From Lepas anatifera (lineage: Eukaryota > Arthropoda > Thecostraca > Lepadidae), in the NCBI GenBank assembly GCA_034440635.1, contig JAOTON010001351.1, positions 62,001 through 126,000 on the forward strand: a stretch of DNA of 64,000 nt, given 5' to 3'. Positions within the stretch are counted from its first letter, which is position 1. The number at the start of each line of letters is the position of its first letter. Positions 11,450-23,395 of this stretch are shown one piece after another. The notes beneath the pieces are model-generated. The model was given only the letters and a program-made list of their open reading frames with translations, searched no databases and was not told the origin of the DNA. Both the position numbers and the translations under genes were made by a program.

Positions 11450-12060
11450 ACATAAGAATGACCTGACCTAAGGTTAGATCAAGGCCACCATCTAGCCTAG
11501 CATAGTCAGTATGCATATCAATCAACTCACAATAGCAATACAAAATGGTATCAAAATACGGGTTTATCAATATTACCTGCAAAGCAATTGACCCAAGTCT
11601 TAAAACCTGCTTAGAAACATGAACCGAGGAAGAGGCCTAGGATACTGTGATTTGGGCAATCCGAAGGTATTCCAAGCGGCGTCTGCAGACATAGAACAAT
11701 TTTTCGGCAAATCTCCGTTTTACCCCATGCATTTTCAATGGAGCGGTCATGATTCGTACCTTTCCCTAGGTCATCGATGGGAATAATGCCGGAATAAATC
11801 TATTAGTACTTTTTGGGCCCATTATATGGGACAAGTTTGAATTCGATAGATTCACCCTTTTCTTCCTTACGCCAGCTTAAACATTTTTTTGGGGTGAGGT
11901 CACTTGACCTGACCTGAGATGACGCAACCTTAAATTTTGAGGGAAAGTTGCGGAATTGATCAATGATAATGTGTGACGAGTACTGTGTCGCTTCTCGCCG
12001 ACGTTTTTTCGTGCCACTGGGAGACCTCGAGGGGGTGTTCAAGCACCCCCCAAACGGGCG
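11450..12060 (+). mobile_element. Diverged relic of a TTAA family 1 element
   Basis: Recognisable pieces in family order: GACCTGACCTAAGG, CCATGCATTTTCAATGGAG..GTCATG..TCGTACC, TAGGTCATCGATGG, CATTATATGGGACAAG, GGTCACTTGACCTGACCTGAGATGA, and a closing GC-rich block near 12030. The ends are not preserved. Confidence 0.6.
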
Positions 12061-12266
12061 GGAACGGGGCGCGAATACTCTAGAACAGGGCTGAGGCCAA
12101 AAGGGAAGGCTCTAAACAATGCCTAAAATTTTGGGGTCAAGGTCCTTCAAGTTCATTGACCTATTACGGCACAACCCAACATATTATGCCTAATTTACGC
12201 TATAACCAGCGCTGTGCCCAAGCTTACCAATGACTTTTGATCAAGCCTTGATCATCAAGGCCACTC

Positions 12267-12385
12267 ACCTTTAAAATTGACCTGTGACCTTGATCTAAAC
12301 ACTGAATAACCTTAACTTTGATGTCACCTTTAAAATTGACCTGTGACCTTGATCTAAACACTGAATAACCTTAACTTTGATGTAA
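12267..12385 (+). repeat. Tandem duplication of a 59-bp unit
   Basis: The block from CACCTTTAAAATTGACCTG through CTTAACTTTGATGT is present twice in immediate succession without visible differences, so the duplication is recent. It carries TGACCT words like the neighbouring elements. Confidence 0.85.
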
Positions 12386-12429
12386 TAACATACGTTATAA
12401 TAGGTGTAACATTATGCAACGTCATTTAG

Positions 12430-12850
12430 GGGCTGTCCAGGAGTAACTGTGCTCATCAGGGACACATATGCTCTCTGGAGGTGCCTTTGCTTCGATGAGG
12501 CACCTGTGCCACCCAGGGGCGCCTTCGCTTCCCAATGGACGCAACCTAACTATCTAGGGGCATCTTTGCTGTTCCGGGGGTGCCTTTGATACCCAGTGCC
12601 CAAGGGGAGCTTTTTCTTATCCAGGTTCACCTTGGTATTGAGGGGCGTATTTTTATTCAAGGTAACCTATACTACCCAGTGGCGCCTACCCTATGCAAGG
12701 GGCGCTTAGGCTATCCAGGGGGCGGCAATTTGCTATACATAGGGCGCCCTCATGCTCTCCATGGGCACCTCATTCAGAGGGTGCCTCTGATATTCAGGGC
12801 CGCTTTTCCTATCAGCAGGGTACCTGTGCCATCCAGGGCTAAAAAAGGCT
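12430..12850 (+). repeat. GGGGCGCC/TTTGCTATCCAGG array, first block
   Basis: Degenerate units of about 20-30 bp built on CCAGGGGCGCCTTTGCTAT. The same monomer makes up the blocks at 14.0-14.8 and 15.1-16.5 kb. The palindromic GGCGCC centre is the best conserved part. Confidence 0.75.
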
Positions 12851-14010
12851 CCGTCCTACCGTCCTCACCGGTGACCCACAAAACCTTTTTGTTACTTCTC
12901 GGGGCGACCAAATCAAGCTCTGCTGGAAGATGAATACTCAGATGGCACCTGTCAGAACGGATTGGTTCAAAAACATCGGCCTTTACCTTTTGATCTCGTC
13001 TGTTGCACCCATCTTTCATTTATTGATTTATTGTGCCTCTGTTTTGGGTACCAAAAGCACCAAGCTTCAGACCTGGCACATACGTCACCATTCTGCTCTG
13101 CCACCTGTGGGACGCTGCCATACCCCGTTTATGGCTACGCTGGTTGTCCATCGGCGCAGATCTGCAGTCGACAACCAAATCGTACACAAATAACGTAACA
13201 TTGCTCAACGGAATAAATCAAAAGGGAGCTATAATACGATCAGAACTGCTGTTATTGATGTTATTTTGTTCAGAAATATTTGTTCTATATGTTCAGTGAT
13301 GACAGTCTTACAAAGTATCAAATGTTGAAGAAAAAACCGTTTCGTTATTGTCAAATACTGCGTTTGAGTAGCTTGGGTGGTTGTCGGGCGGGTTGTCGAA
13401 CGGCGGCGTAGACGGATGAAGTGCTAACTCCTGCCGCCAGATCGATTCCTTCAGAATTCAAATGTGAAATATTGACGGCTGGAGACGCTGGACATTTATT
13501 GAGGACGGTGCTTTTCGATATAGCGGGTGGACAATGATGCAGTGCATACCGGAGGTTAATTTTTCCGGCTCGCGCCCTTTTAAAGTGGGTGAGAAAATAG
13601 TGTCAGTTTGGGCATTGTGGCTGAATGGGCACCTACAAACATTCCACGACCAGGCATCCTGGGAAAGCAGTGCTTGGGATCTTCCCAAAGAGCCAGTTTG
13701 GAACAGGACTACGTTTTGGTTGGACAATACTTGATGAGCCAGTGCGCGCCTGCTCCGTATTATTCAAATTTGTCGGACAGATTTGCAGACTTTTAACTTG
13801 CAAGCTGCATGATATGTCTGTTTTGTAAGTTTGATGTATGATGTATCTTTGATTTGTGTGCAATAGAGACCGCTTCACAGCGCTTGTTTTACTTTCCAGG
13901 CTGTGCAGTTAATCGGTAAACAATTCTTATCTGGAATATTTGTTTGGACAACCAGCAGTCGATATTTGTATTTGGTCGGCGACCACCGAACTGCTTTTTT
14001 AGCCCTGGTG
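12851..14010. other. Non-repetitive segment between array blocks
   Basis: Single-copy-looking sequence splitting the GGCGCC array. Several overlapping 60-90 codon frames exist on both strands (13534-13734 and 13633-13878 among them), but none has recognisable motifs or splice sites. It may be an inserted element whose ends I cannot define. Confidence 0.35.
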
Positions 14011-14800
14011 CCATCTTGGGGCTATTCTTATCAAGGAACGCTGGTGTTATTCAGGAATACCAACACCAGTGTCGAGGGTCGCCTTTGCTACCGAGAGGCG
14101 CCTTTACTTCTTAGGAAGTTTGGCACCCATGCTTTAAGGAGTGCTTTGGCATCGATTGATTGCTCTATTATTGGGCTTAGGTGCGCGTGAACCTTGAGCT
14201 CATGTAGCGCCCATATTGTTGCCAAGGAACGCTTATGCTATCAAAGGGCGCCTTTACTATCCAGGGCCTCTGTTTTTTTCAAGGCAGTCTGTTCTATCCA
14301 CGGGCATCTGATATTTCGGGGGCGGTGCCTAGGTTATTCAGGAGGCGGCTTTTTTCTCCACAGGGGCGCACTATTGCTTTCAGGGGCGCCGTTACTGCCC
14401 AGGGGTGTCTTTCTATCCAGGGGAGCATATGCTGTCTAGGTGTATTTTTCAATCACAGACATGATTGAAATACATGCCCCTAAATTATCCTGGGGTGCTT
14501 TTTGTCTCCGGTAAGGCGCTATTTTTCTCTTCCGGGCACCAGTTTATCCAAGGGCACCTATGCTGTCCAGAGAAACTTTGTTATCTATGGCTGCCTTCGC
14601 TGTTAAGGGACACCTTTGCTACCCAAAGGGAGCATTTTACTTTCCTGGAGTGCCTATTTCCATCTAAGGGGCGCGTATGCTATCTTGGAGCGCCTTTGCA
14701 AACATGGGACGCACTTTTCTATTCAGGGGCGCCTTTGCACTTGAGGGGGCGCCTCTGCAATCCAGGAGGAGCCCAAAATAGATGGAGAATAAAAATTCTT
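14011..14800 (+). repeat. GGGGCGCC/TTTGCTATCCAGG array, second block
   Basis: More than 30 degenerate 20-25 bp units of the same monomer as at 12.43 kb. Frames such as 14465-14806 only spell out the repeat. Confidence 0.75.
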
Positions 14801-15089
14801 AAATAAGGCGCTCGAACACTGAAATAAAGTGCCTAGTTATCAGAAAGAGGCGCTCATCTGCGGAGCGGGGAGGACTGCTGGTTGGTGAGGGCAGCGTTCT
14901 CGGAGGTGAGGCGCACATACTGAAAAAAGGCACCCGGTTGCAGCGATGGAGCACTAAGCCTTCAGTTATAGGTTAATGAAATGTGGTTAAAGGCAGTCCA
15001 TGCTCAAATTGAGCGCTCGTGCCCTGTAACAGAGCGCGCGACTGTCGGACAGGTTTGCCAAACCATAAACAGCAGGGCAGCTGAAGATG

Positions 15090-16560
15090 GAAAAGGACAC
15101 CTATGATATCCTGGGGGCGCCTGTACTCTCAGGTGAGGCGCTTTTCTTTCTCAGGCGCCTAGTTTATCCATGGCCGCCTATGCTGTCTAGATCATCTATT
15201 TCAAGAAGGGTTAACTTTGCTGTCCAGGGGCGCCTTTGCTATCCAAGGGCGCATATGATATATGTAGGGCGCTTTATGCAAAGGGCGCCTAGGCTGTCCA
15301 AGGGCGCTGTCCTAACCAAAGGCCGCCTTTCACTTTCCCTGAAGTGCCTATTTCTATGTGAGGGGTGCATATATTATCTAGGAGTGCTCTTGATATACGG
15401 AGAAGCCTTTTTGTCCAGCGGCGCCTTTGCTCTTGAGGGGCGCTACTCCAATCCAGGGTAGCTGAAGATGGATAAGGGACATCTATGTTATACAGGGGGA
15501 GCCTGGACTTTCCAATGGGGCGCTCATTTTCCTTCTCAGGCACCTAGTTTATCTAGGGGCGCCTAGGCTATCCAAAGGCGCCTTTACTACCGAAGGGGGT
15601 GTCTTCCTAGGGGCGCCTTTGCTACCCAGGGGCACCTTTGCTGTCCACAGCACTTGTGTTATCCAGGGTTGTCTTTGCTGTCCAGGGGCGCCTTTGCTCT
15701 CCAAGGGTGCATATGACATCCGTGGGGCGCTTTTTTAAATAAAGAAAGTTAAAATTAAATAAAATTTGCTTTTAGTTCTGTCGGGCCTTTTGGGTGTATG
15801 ACATCCGTTTTTTCAGTGGGCGCCTAGGCTATCAAAGGGCGCCTTTTTCTACCCAAAGTGAGCACTTTATTTTCCTAAAGCGCCTACTTCTATCTAAGGG
15901 GCGCTTATGCTGTCCAGGGCACCTATGTTACCAATATTTGCTTTTGCTGCCCAGGGGCGCCTTTCTTAGCCAAGGGCGCATATGATATCCGTAGGGCGCT
16001 TCATCCAGGGGGCGCCTAAGCTATCCAAAGGCGGCTTTTCTATCGAAGGGGTGCCTTCCTAGGGGCGCCTTTGCTACCCAGGGGCGCCTTTGCTGTCCAC
16101 AGCACTTGTGTTATCCAGGGTTGTCTTTGCTGTCCAGGGGCGCCTTTGCTATCCAAGGGTGCATATGACATCCGTAGGACGCTTTTTCCAGTGGGCGCCT
16201 AGGCTATCAAAGGGCGCCTTTTCTACCCAAGGTGAGCATTTTATTTTCCTAAAGCGCCTATTTCTATCTAAGGAGCGCTTATGCTGTCTAGGGCACCTAT
16301 GTTACCAATATTTGCCTTTGCTGCCCCGGGGGCGCCTTTCCTAGCCAAGGGCGCATATGATATCCGTAGGGCGCTTCATCCAGGGGGTGCCTAGGCTATC
16401 CAGGGGCGCTTCATCCAGGGGGCGCCTAGGCTACTCAGGGGTGCATTAGTTCCCCATGGCGCAATCCTGCTATCTAGTGGCGCCTTTTCTTTGCTGGGGC
16501 GCTTTTGTTAGCTTTCTAAATTTCATCTTCAACATTTTACTGGGGCGCAAAAGACCAGTA
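15090..16560 (+). repeat. GGGGCGCC/TTTGCTATCCAGG array, third block with higher-order duplication
   Basis: The best conserved part of the array. A multi-monomer segment at about 15561-16013 is repeated at about 16014-16390 with the same order of variants (GTCCACAGCACTTGTGTTAT, GTGCATATGACATCCGT, TTATTTTCCTAAAGCGCC). The first copy contains an extra A/T-rich insert of about 75 bp near 15738-15812. This is a higher-order repeat of about 380-450 bp. Confidence 0.8.
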
Positions 16561-16676
16561 AAGGGGTGTAGTGTTTGGGCAGGGGCGCTTTGCCATGGTT
16601 TTAGGGACTATGTGTTAATTCAATTGGAATAAGTGGTATCTACCACCTCGGCGCACGAAATGGGTACAGGCGCGCC

Positions 16677-16711
16677 GCTCATATCGGGCGCCTTCGGCGC
16701 CCGATATGAGC
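16677..16711. repeat. Perfect 16-bp hairpin with 3-base loop
   Basis: GCTCATATCGGGCGCC is followed by TTC and then by its exact complement. The stem is perfect, and pairing stops at the next base on each side. It lies just beyond the GGCGCC array and before a hAT-like fragment (GGGCCCACCCTTGGATCCGT). Function unknown. Confidence 0.9.
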
Positions 16712-17153
16712 TAAGCTTTGCTGAGGCGCTTTGGAGCTAGGGGGGGGCCTGGGCCCCCTGGGCCCACCCTTGGATCCGTCACTGCTCGGGCGTGGAGGAA
16801 TTCCTCTTGAACATAATTTTAAGTAAAGGTATCTTGGATCTCCATGGGAGGACCGAAGAATTAGTCTCGGGAGCACCCCAGAGTTTGTCTCTGGGTCTGA
16901 AATAAACAAAGATACCAGGCGTATTTAGCAAAAATGGCATTGCAACAAGCCAGTTGGGGAAGGACAACCAGGAAAAGTATTTGATTCTGTCAGAATAATG
17001 CCACTTGTTCGCACGTTTGTTAACGACCAAGTAATACCAGCAGCCCCATATCTGCTTTCTTTCTTGTCCTGCCTTTTTTGTCCTGTAAGGTTTTCCCGTG
17101 CCTGGCCAGGCGATTTCTTTGCGATAATCAGCCTAGTTTGAGAGCTTGTTGTC

Positions 17154-18181
17154 TTAACCCGCGCCCCACCGGGGGTCCGGCGCCACCTTCGCCCCACGGG
17201 GGGCCATCGATGGCCCCTCTAACTCAAAAAATATGGGCGTTAGCGCAAATCTGCAAAGTGCACTAGAAAGCTCGCGTGAATTCAGTAAGAAATTACTTCA
17301 CATGTTTTAGTGCTCAGGTCAATGGTTTGACCTCCAGAGGTCAAATTAGGTCAAGATCGGCTATTTTCACTCAAATATGCAATGCTTAAGCAAACTGGGC
17401 ATAACTCTTATGCCATTAGAGCTATTGAGGTCTGGTAAAGTAAATTTGATAGGAAATTACCAATACTTTTTCCGCTATGTGCAACGTTAAGACCTCCCGC
17501 CAGTGGTTTGACCTCCAGAGGTCACCTCGTGACCTAATATGACCTGAGGTCACGAAAGGTCAGAAAGTGACCTTGCCGTATATTAAATGAAAGCCAGTGA
17601 CAAGACAAACACGATGGTGTTTGTTTCAGCGCTCTAGCTTATACAGGTCAAAAGTTATTGTCAAAATACTGTTTTTAACCCCTGGTGACCTTGTATGACC
17701 TTGGAGAGGTGAAAAGGCAAATATGGCCCCTGGAATCCGTGAAAGAGTGTCAAAGAACGCTTTTCTGATCAAACTGATCATTTTCAATCGTTTTTGTGAC
17801 TTTTAGATCATAAGGAAGCTTTTCCCCATGCTTTTCCAATGGGAGAGGTCACCTCGTGACCTGACCTCAGGGCACGAAATCGAAAAACCCCGGATATGCA
17901 CCTTGTAGACCCTGGAGGGGCTATAAAGTGTAGGAAGTTTCAAATCGATCGACTTTGAAATGTAGCTCTTACAGAGCTCTAAAGTTGAAGTGAGGTGACC
18001 TTGGTTGACCTTGTCTGGTGACCTGACCTTGGGTCACCCGGGGTAAAAAATTTCAGGGATGGTGGGAAAATGATGCAGTGAGAGGTAGAGCTCTCAACTG
18101 CGGTGCTGCGCCTCATCGTTTTTCTGCTATCCCGGAAAAACCTTAGGGGGCCATCGATGGCCCCGGTGGGGCGAGAGTTAA
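17154..18181 (+). mobile_element. TTAA-type element, family 2
   Basis: TTAA occurs at both edges (17154-17157 and 18178-18181). The left end is TTAACCCGCGCCCCACCGGG and the right end is the complement of TTAACTCTCGCCCCACCGGG, and both continue into the palindrome GGGGCCATCGATGGCCCC. The interior has roughly twenty AGGTCA/TGACCT words, often paired. It shares overall design but not sequence with family 1. No transposase frame. Confidence 0.82.
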
Positions 18182-19477
18182 TCAGCTCCTCTACCTAATA
18201 TCCTATGCTTACAGCAGTTGAAGTATGATCTCAAATAGGCCATAAATTTGATTCGTAATAGGCCAGGGGAGAAATATGCCTACCGGCCATAATGTCCTGA
18301 GTTGGACATCTAATTTTTGGCCATCACTTATACGTTCATAAATTTTAGCATTGTTTTAAATTTAAAAATATTCATTGGATGTGTTTAAATATGTTTTTCG
18401 GTATTTATGCAACCTCAAAAATGGATTGGGATATTTAGGGTACCGTTTTAAGCAAAATATGTGGTGGATTCTCTTTCAATTGATGACTTTATCATGACCG
18501 TCTGTCTTTTTATTTTTTTCATCTTGAACTGTAGGTGATCAAATGTTTGAGTGCAATGCGTACAAAATTAAGGAAAATGTCATCTTTCAGGCAATGAATA
18601 ATTTTCATTTCATTTGTGTAGCTGCATTATTATGTACATGGGTCGTGCATTGGTATTATAGTGCAATCTTCTCATCCGTTTAATATATTTGGCTTCATTT
18701 ATACTCTCTTCTGCAGGTTGTCTGCGGGTCGTTGAGAAAAGGAACTTCCCATGACTAGCCATGGCACGCTCACAAACGAGCAGTTGACACAACTCAGCAT
18801 TTTAAGTTCATCTTTGGTCATGCTAGACATATATTTGCATGCTGTGGGGATGCAACTTGTAAGGATGCAAATGCATTTCCAAATTCACGGTTTTTGTCGT
18901 CATCCGTCTGTTTGCATCATGATTATACTGTCATAGGACCTTTGAGAAGTGCCGTGGGACTGAACATCCCACCCCTACCAACCCGCCTGTACCCAGCTGG
19001 CTCATGGGCCCGCAGTGCACTGCAGTGCCAGGCCCCAGACCGAGACCGCAGACCGGGCCCAGCATCGCGCCCGAAAATCACCCCTCTCCAATTTTGCCAA
19101 CGGGTAGTTTTGCTAGAACACACTTGGGATCCAAGCTATAATGCCGTGACGTCGGGGCCGGGGCAGGAGCCAACTGTGTAGATTTGGATCCAGGCTGGGG
19201 TGATGCAAGATCGGGCACCTTAGACAGCAATCTTATTGGCGCCGTCGAGACGCAGTGGAGATATGCAATTTGTAAACAATTTTTGCAACGTCTAAGTTCT
19301 TCCTACACTAGGATGTTTCTGTGCTTCGTTGTTTATTTGGTAGACAGATGGACAATAAATATGCGAATGGATTACAGAATTAAAGATTTATAGGAGGATT
19401 CAGGACATACTTCAGCTCATGTATCTCGACTTACATTTTTATTGTATAACGGAAGTTATGATCCGTACAAGAGGCAC
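18182..19477. other. Unassigned
   Basis: A/T-rich to about 18900, then a GC-richer patch at 18960-19150 (with GCCCGCAGTGCACTGCAGTGCC) of unknown nature. The overlapping frames at 18894-19181 and 18923-19123 face opposite directions and have no recognised motif. Confidence 0.35.
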
Positions 19478-19485
19478 CTGGTGTT

Positions 19486-19855
19486 CAGTGGCGGATCCAG
19501 GGGGGCAAAAGGCAATTGCCCCCAAACGGAAAGCTCGGGGCAAAACTACGTTTTTGCCCCCAAAGCGATCGACCTCCATTTTTCCCGACTCCTTTTAGCT
19601 TGTAAGCAAGATTTTGGTGCTTCAACTCTCAACTTCAAACAGAATTAGTAGTTCAGTGTAAATATCGGGGCTTGGATAGGAAAAATATCTTGAGTGCATA
19701 TTCTTCACCCCGTTACTTTTTTTTGCTTTTCGTCTCCAGTTCCCAAAATCCTACCGAAAAGGCATATTTTAACGCAATTTTGCACTGCAGGACGTTTTTT
19801 TTGCTTTTCGACTTTGGTTTGCCCCTCCCAAACCATCCGGCTAGATCCGCCACTG
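19486..19855 (+). mobile_element. hAT MITE, 370 bp, exact 8-bp duplication
   Basis: CTGGTGTT at 19478-19485 and 19856-19863 flanks ends CAGTGGCGGATCCAGGG and its complement (GGCTAGATCCGCCACTG). It is the uninterrupted relative of the copy at 9738-10237. The frames on both strands across it are artefacts. Confidence 0.92.
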
Positions 19856-20066
19856 CTGGTGTTAGGGGTGATCCAGCAATTAGGTATACCATTTTGTGGC
19901 CACCATCGTACCATTTCAATGCTTTTTAACGGCCAAATGCAACGTTGGATAATATTGTGGCTGACTCTTGCTGGCTCCCTTTGCGTTACGTTATGTTTTC
20001 GACGCCCCTTTACCGGCATTTTCCCCGAGGCAAGTTCGTATTTAGACCGGGAATATGGGTGGGAAC

Positions 20067-22791
20067 TAAAGGTGGGAGTTTCGGGCAATTTTGCAGGCCC
20101 GGGCCCGGGCCTGGTCTGCTGCTGATTTTAGAAGCCCGTCACAAGCCCGGTTTGTGGAAGAAATGGATTATCAAGCCCGGGAAGGCCCGGTATCATGGAA
20201 AACCATTAACGACTATATACAACATTTATTTACTTTAAAGCTGTTTTTCAAATATATGTTTAAAGCCAATTTATCCTGTAAAAAGTTTTGGTTTCACCCA
20301 AAACCATATTAAAAGGTGCATGTAGCATCAGTAGCCTCAGCTATCTTAATAACTCAGCAGAAAATGATACTGAAAAACACAGTATGAAACATGGCTTGCT
20401 TATGATGCAAGCTTACTTCAGGTAATGACCAGCATCACCTTATAAAAACAAAGGGCATTCTAGATAGAGGTATGCACATGGCAGCTATAAGAATCGGGAT
20501 GAAATAAGTCCACTCATGTCAGACATGTCCTCCATCTTTGCACTTTTATAAATCATTATATGCTGGCACGAGCCTCACAATTGAGTTCCAATAATGTTAT
20601 TCAAACGTTTATTCGTAAAATGCGTAGAAAAACACGGCAGCGTAAGTGTGCTCCTGCACGATCTTGTCCAGGAATTTGGCGTTGACTTCCTCGATCTGGT
20701 CTGGAAGCACCGAGGTGTCTAAATTGGTGAGAAATTCCAGTATGGCATCCTAGCCCATCAAGTCACCGCACTGAGTGACAGTTGCCCCGTCTTGCCCACC
20801 CTGGACCATGTAGGAGGCATATAGGGTATGTAGGGCATATAGGGCATGTAGGGTTCCAATAATGTTTATGAATAGAGGAGAGAGCAGTGACAAGCGTTCA
20901 GCTAAAACTTTTCAGAATATCATGGCGGAATGGCTGTGAATGAACCAAAAATCCTTCACATTGTCCCTCAATTAATACATGTGAACATTTTCTTTTAGTT
21001 TAGTCACTAAACAGCTTGGAAGATAGTTAAAAGATTGTTCTGCTTGGGTCAGCCCGGTCTGCAAAGTAGGTAAGCCAACAGGCCAACATGAACAAGGCCC
21101 ATCAGCCATATACAATTATCAAACCACCAGCCATAAAGAAGTATCTTGATAAGGAACCACTAGTTTTCCACAGGTTCGCACCAAACATTGAATACAAATA
21201 TTGCACCAATCTCCACCAAAAAGTAAATCTGACACAAAAAAACAACTCAATCCCATCCACATCACCATTTGGGCTTGAACACTATTTCTGTTTGTTTTGT
21301 TGTATTTTACGGGCTTGCGCTTAGTAGGTATCTGAAGCGCCGTGCTTGTCTACATTAGAGCAATCATTTATGAAAACATTTTTCACCAAAATTTACCAGA
21401 ATAGTAAGTTTATTTCAGCGAAAATATTTCAAGAGTTTTGAAAATATATTTCAACATTTCACAGATTTAAAAAATAAGCACAAAGTGTGTGGTGCATTTC
21501 TTTTGTTCCTGAGAATAGGCCACTTTTTGTGCACTTATTTCATATATGACGCTTTTCTGGCTCTGCAAGGCTTTACAAGCTGCTCAAGGTCGCGGAATTT
21601 GCCATAATTTGGATATTCTGTTTTTGTGTTCTGTATTCCTACGTTTCTGTACATTTTTAGTGTGGTGGGAGGGAAGTGTAAAGTAAAGGTATCTTGGGAA
21701 GGAAGTGCTTTTATGTTCAAAGCTTATAATAGAAGTTGTATTTCCTAGAGGCCAGGGAAGTATCTCCACAAGGAAAATGCAACACATGATGTCAAGTATA
21801 TTCATGTTTTGGTGTAATTTCAAAGGTTCCTTCTAAGGCTGACTGCTCTCCCCAGTATCTCCCCACAACTGACTAATTTATGTTTTGAGGTACTTCGATC
21901 AAAAACATGTTTTCTTTGTGCCTATTTCCTTGCTTATACTAGCCCTTTCTGAATGGATTTTGCATCTTTTGGGCAATGAAAGAACAAGATGAAGCTGTGG
22001 AAGGGTCAAACTTATCAACATTTGTTCTTGCAGCTAGAGTTACCAGGCCAATTTGACAATTATGGGCTCCCACTAGATAGTTTGTACCTGACATATTTAC
22101 TTCACCATTTTTTGTAGAGGACATGGGAATGGCTCCATAGATAACATTTTCTTTTTACCTGGAGCAGAAAGCTTCTGGAAAGAATTTTCTAGCTAGAGCT
22201 AGGTGTTAATATCAATATGTTAGCAGCAAATTGGTTAAATGACTTCCTTTGAAATGGTATACTGACAATATGGAAGTAACAAATATGTTATCACAATTTA
22301 TATTTTGTTCACCCATATATGACTTGAAGATTTTGAAGTAATCCCGATATTCATAAGATGACAGTATGGCATGGATGTGTGCAACTGTAGGCATTATTCA
22401 ACATTTGATTTCAAATATTGATTCAGGTTTAAGTAACTTGCTTTTGACCCTGGCATGAGTAACAGATAGAAAGCTAGAGCTTCATGCTTTTACATTCCTG
22501 ATGTCTGTCTAAAAGTCTCAAAATTAATTGTAAATGCATTTTCAAAAGCTGCTGGTGCATGAATAAGATTATGTTTCAGTGGAAAAAACTAGGTCTGTAC
22601 TGAAAAAGGCTTTTTAACTTACAGAAAATTGATTTTGAAGTCCCAGTTCAGTTGAAGCCCGGAATGAGCCTGGGTGAAGCCCGTTATCAGCCCGGCATTG
22701 GCTTAAATCAGGCCTTCAGGCCCGGTCAAAGCCCGCGGGCCTGGGCCGGGCTTTTGCCCCGGGCCCCCGGGCCTAGAAAGTCCCACCTCTA
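20067..22791. mobile_element. 2.7-kb nonautonomous hAT element carrying gene debris
   Basis: GTGGGAAC at 20059-20066 and 22792-22799 is an exact 8-bp target duplication. The ends are inverted: TAAAGGTGGGAGTTTC on the left, and the complement of TAGAGGTGGGACTTTC on the right, both followed by GGCCCGGG-rich subterminal sequence. TAGAGGTGGGA ends with 8-bp duplications fit hAT. I see no transposase. Inside lies a minus-strand fragment of a thioredoxin/calsequestrin-like gene (20609-20809), itself bracketed by 14-bp direct repeats. Confidence 0.85.
20609..20809 (-). pseudogene. Thioredoxin/calsequestrin-like protein fragment
   Basis: The minus strand reads a coherent fragment: VQGGQDGATVTQCGDLMG, one TAG stop, DAILEFLTNLDTSVLPDQ, IEEVNAKFLDKIVQEH, TYAAVFFYAFYE and a stop. 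The LDTSVLPDQIEEVN..VQEHTYAAVFFY pattern is like repeated thioredoxin-fold segments of secretory-pathway proteins; the exact family is uncertain. The CXXC site expected after FFY is absent. GTTCCAATAATGTT flanks the piece at 20585-20598 and 20853-20866, so it looks inserted as a unit of about 254 bp. There is no poly(A) tail. The low-complexity CCCTATATGC repeats sit at its 5' side. Confidence 0.5.
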
Positions 22792-22917
22792 GTGGGAACC
22801 TAAATATTTGTGTTTAAGAATTCACTTTGAAACGAAAATACTCTTATTACCGCGCACACTCATGGTTTCAGACAAAGGAGCGGTGTGATTACTGAGCTTT
22901 ATACGTTGTTTTTGTTG

Positions 22918-22920
<3 letters not shown>

Positions 22921-22975
<55 letters not shown>

Positions 22976-22984
22976 GTATATATA
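22921..22984. repeat. (TA)n microsatellite
   Basis: About 64 bp of TA with two TGTA interruptions, just beyond the right edge of the 2.7-kb hAT element. Confidence 0.95.
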
Positions 22985-23199
22985 CCAGAAAACACACGCA
23001 GGTATTCATTCGAGGCTCAAGTAATTGTAATAATCCTGTTCAATAAGTGTTCGATTTTGTCCTAACCTCTAATAGATACCGATAAAGGAGCTATGCATTG
23101 TCAGATATGCCCATGACCTGCCCTAGTTATCTGGAAGATAAATATTAGCCTTGCTTCTGTCTGGAATATTTCTTGATTCAGCCGTGCTCTGGGTAAAAG

Positions 23200-23395
23200 T
23201 GTTAAGGCGCGGCAGTTTCGCCCCCCGGCGGTATTTCCGGGCCCGCTGCTGACGTCACTGGGGGGTGGCCTGAGAGCTTGTCGTGGCGGGAGGCTGCCAC
23301 CGGAGCAGCAGGCAGAGCGCTTCCGGACAGCGTCTTTGGTGGGACGCGCAGCTGTCACTGTCCCCGGTCGGAGTCGAAGTCGAGTGGGCTGAGCT
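23200..23395 (+). promoter_or_regulatory. CpG-rich promoter-like region with CRE
   Basis: A sharply GC- and CpG-rich block in otherwise A/T-rich DNA. It contains the full palindromic CRE TGACGTCA at 23249-23256, about 145 bp before the signal-peptide ATG. No TATA box is evident at a sensible distance. Such blocks typically hold the promoter and 5' UTR of animal genes; here that is inference from composition and position. Confidence 0.6.

Noticed and set aside
12580..15461. Several 80-124 codon frames with recurrent GRLCYPGA-like words
   Set aside because: They are translations of the GGCGCC degenerate array.
19694..20125. 127- and 143-codon frames on opposite strands
   Set aside because: They span a hAT MITE and its flank; overlapping frames on both strands without motifs.
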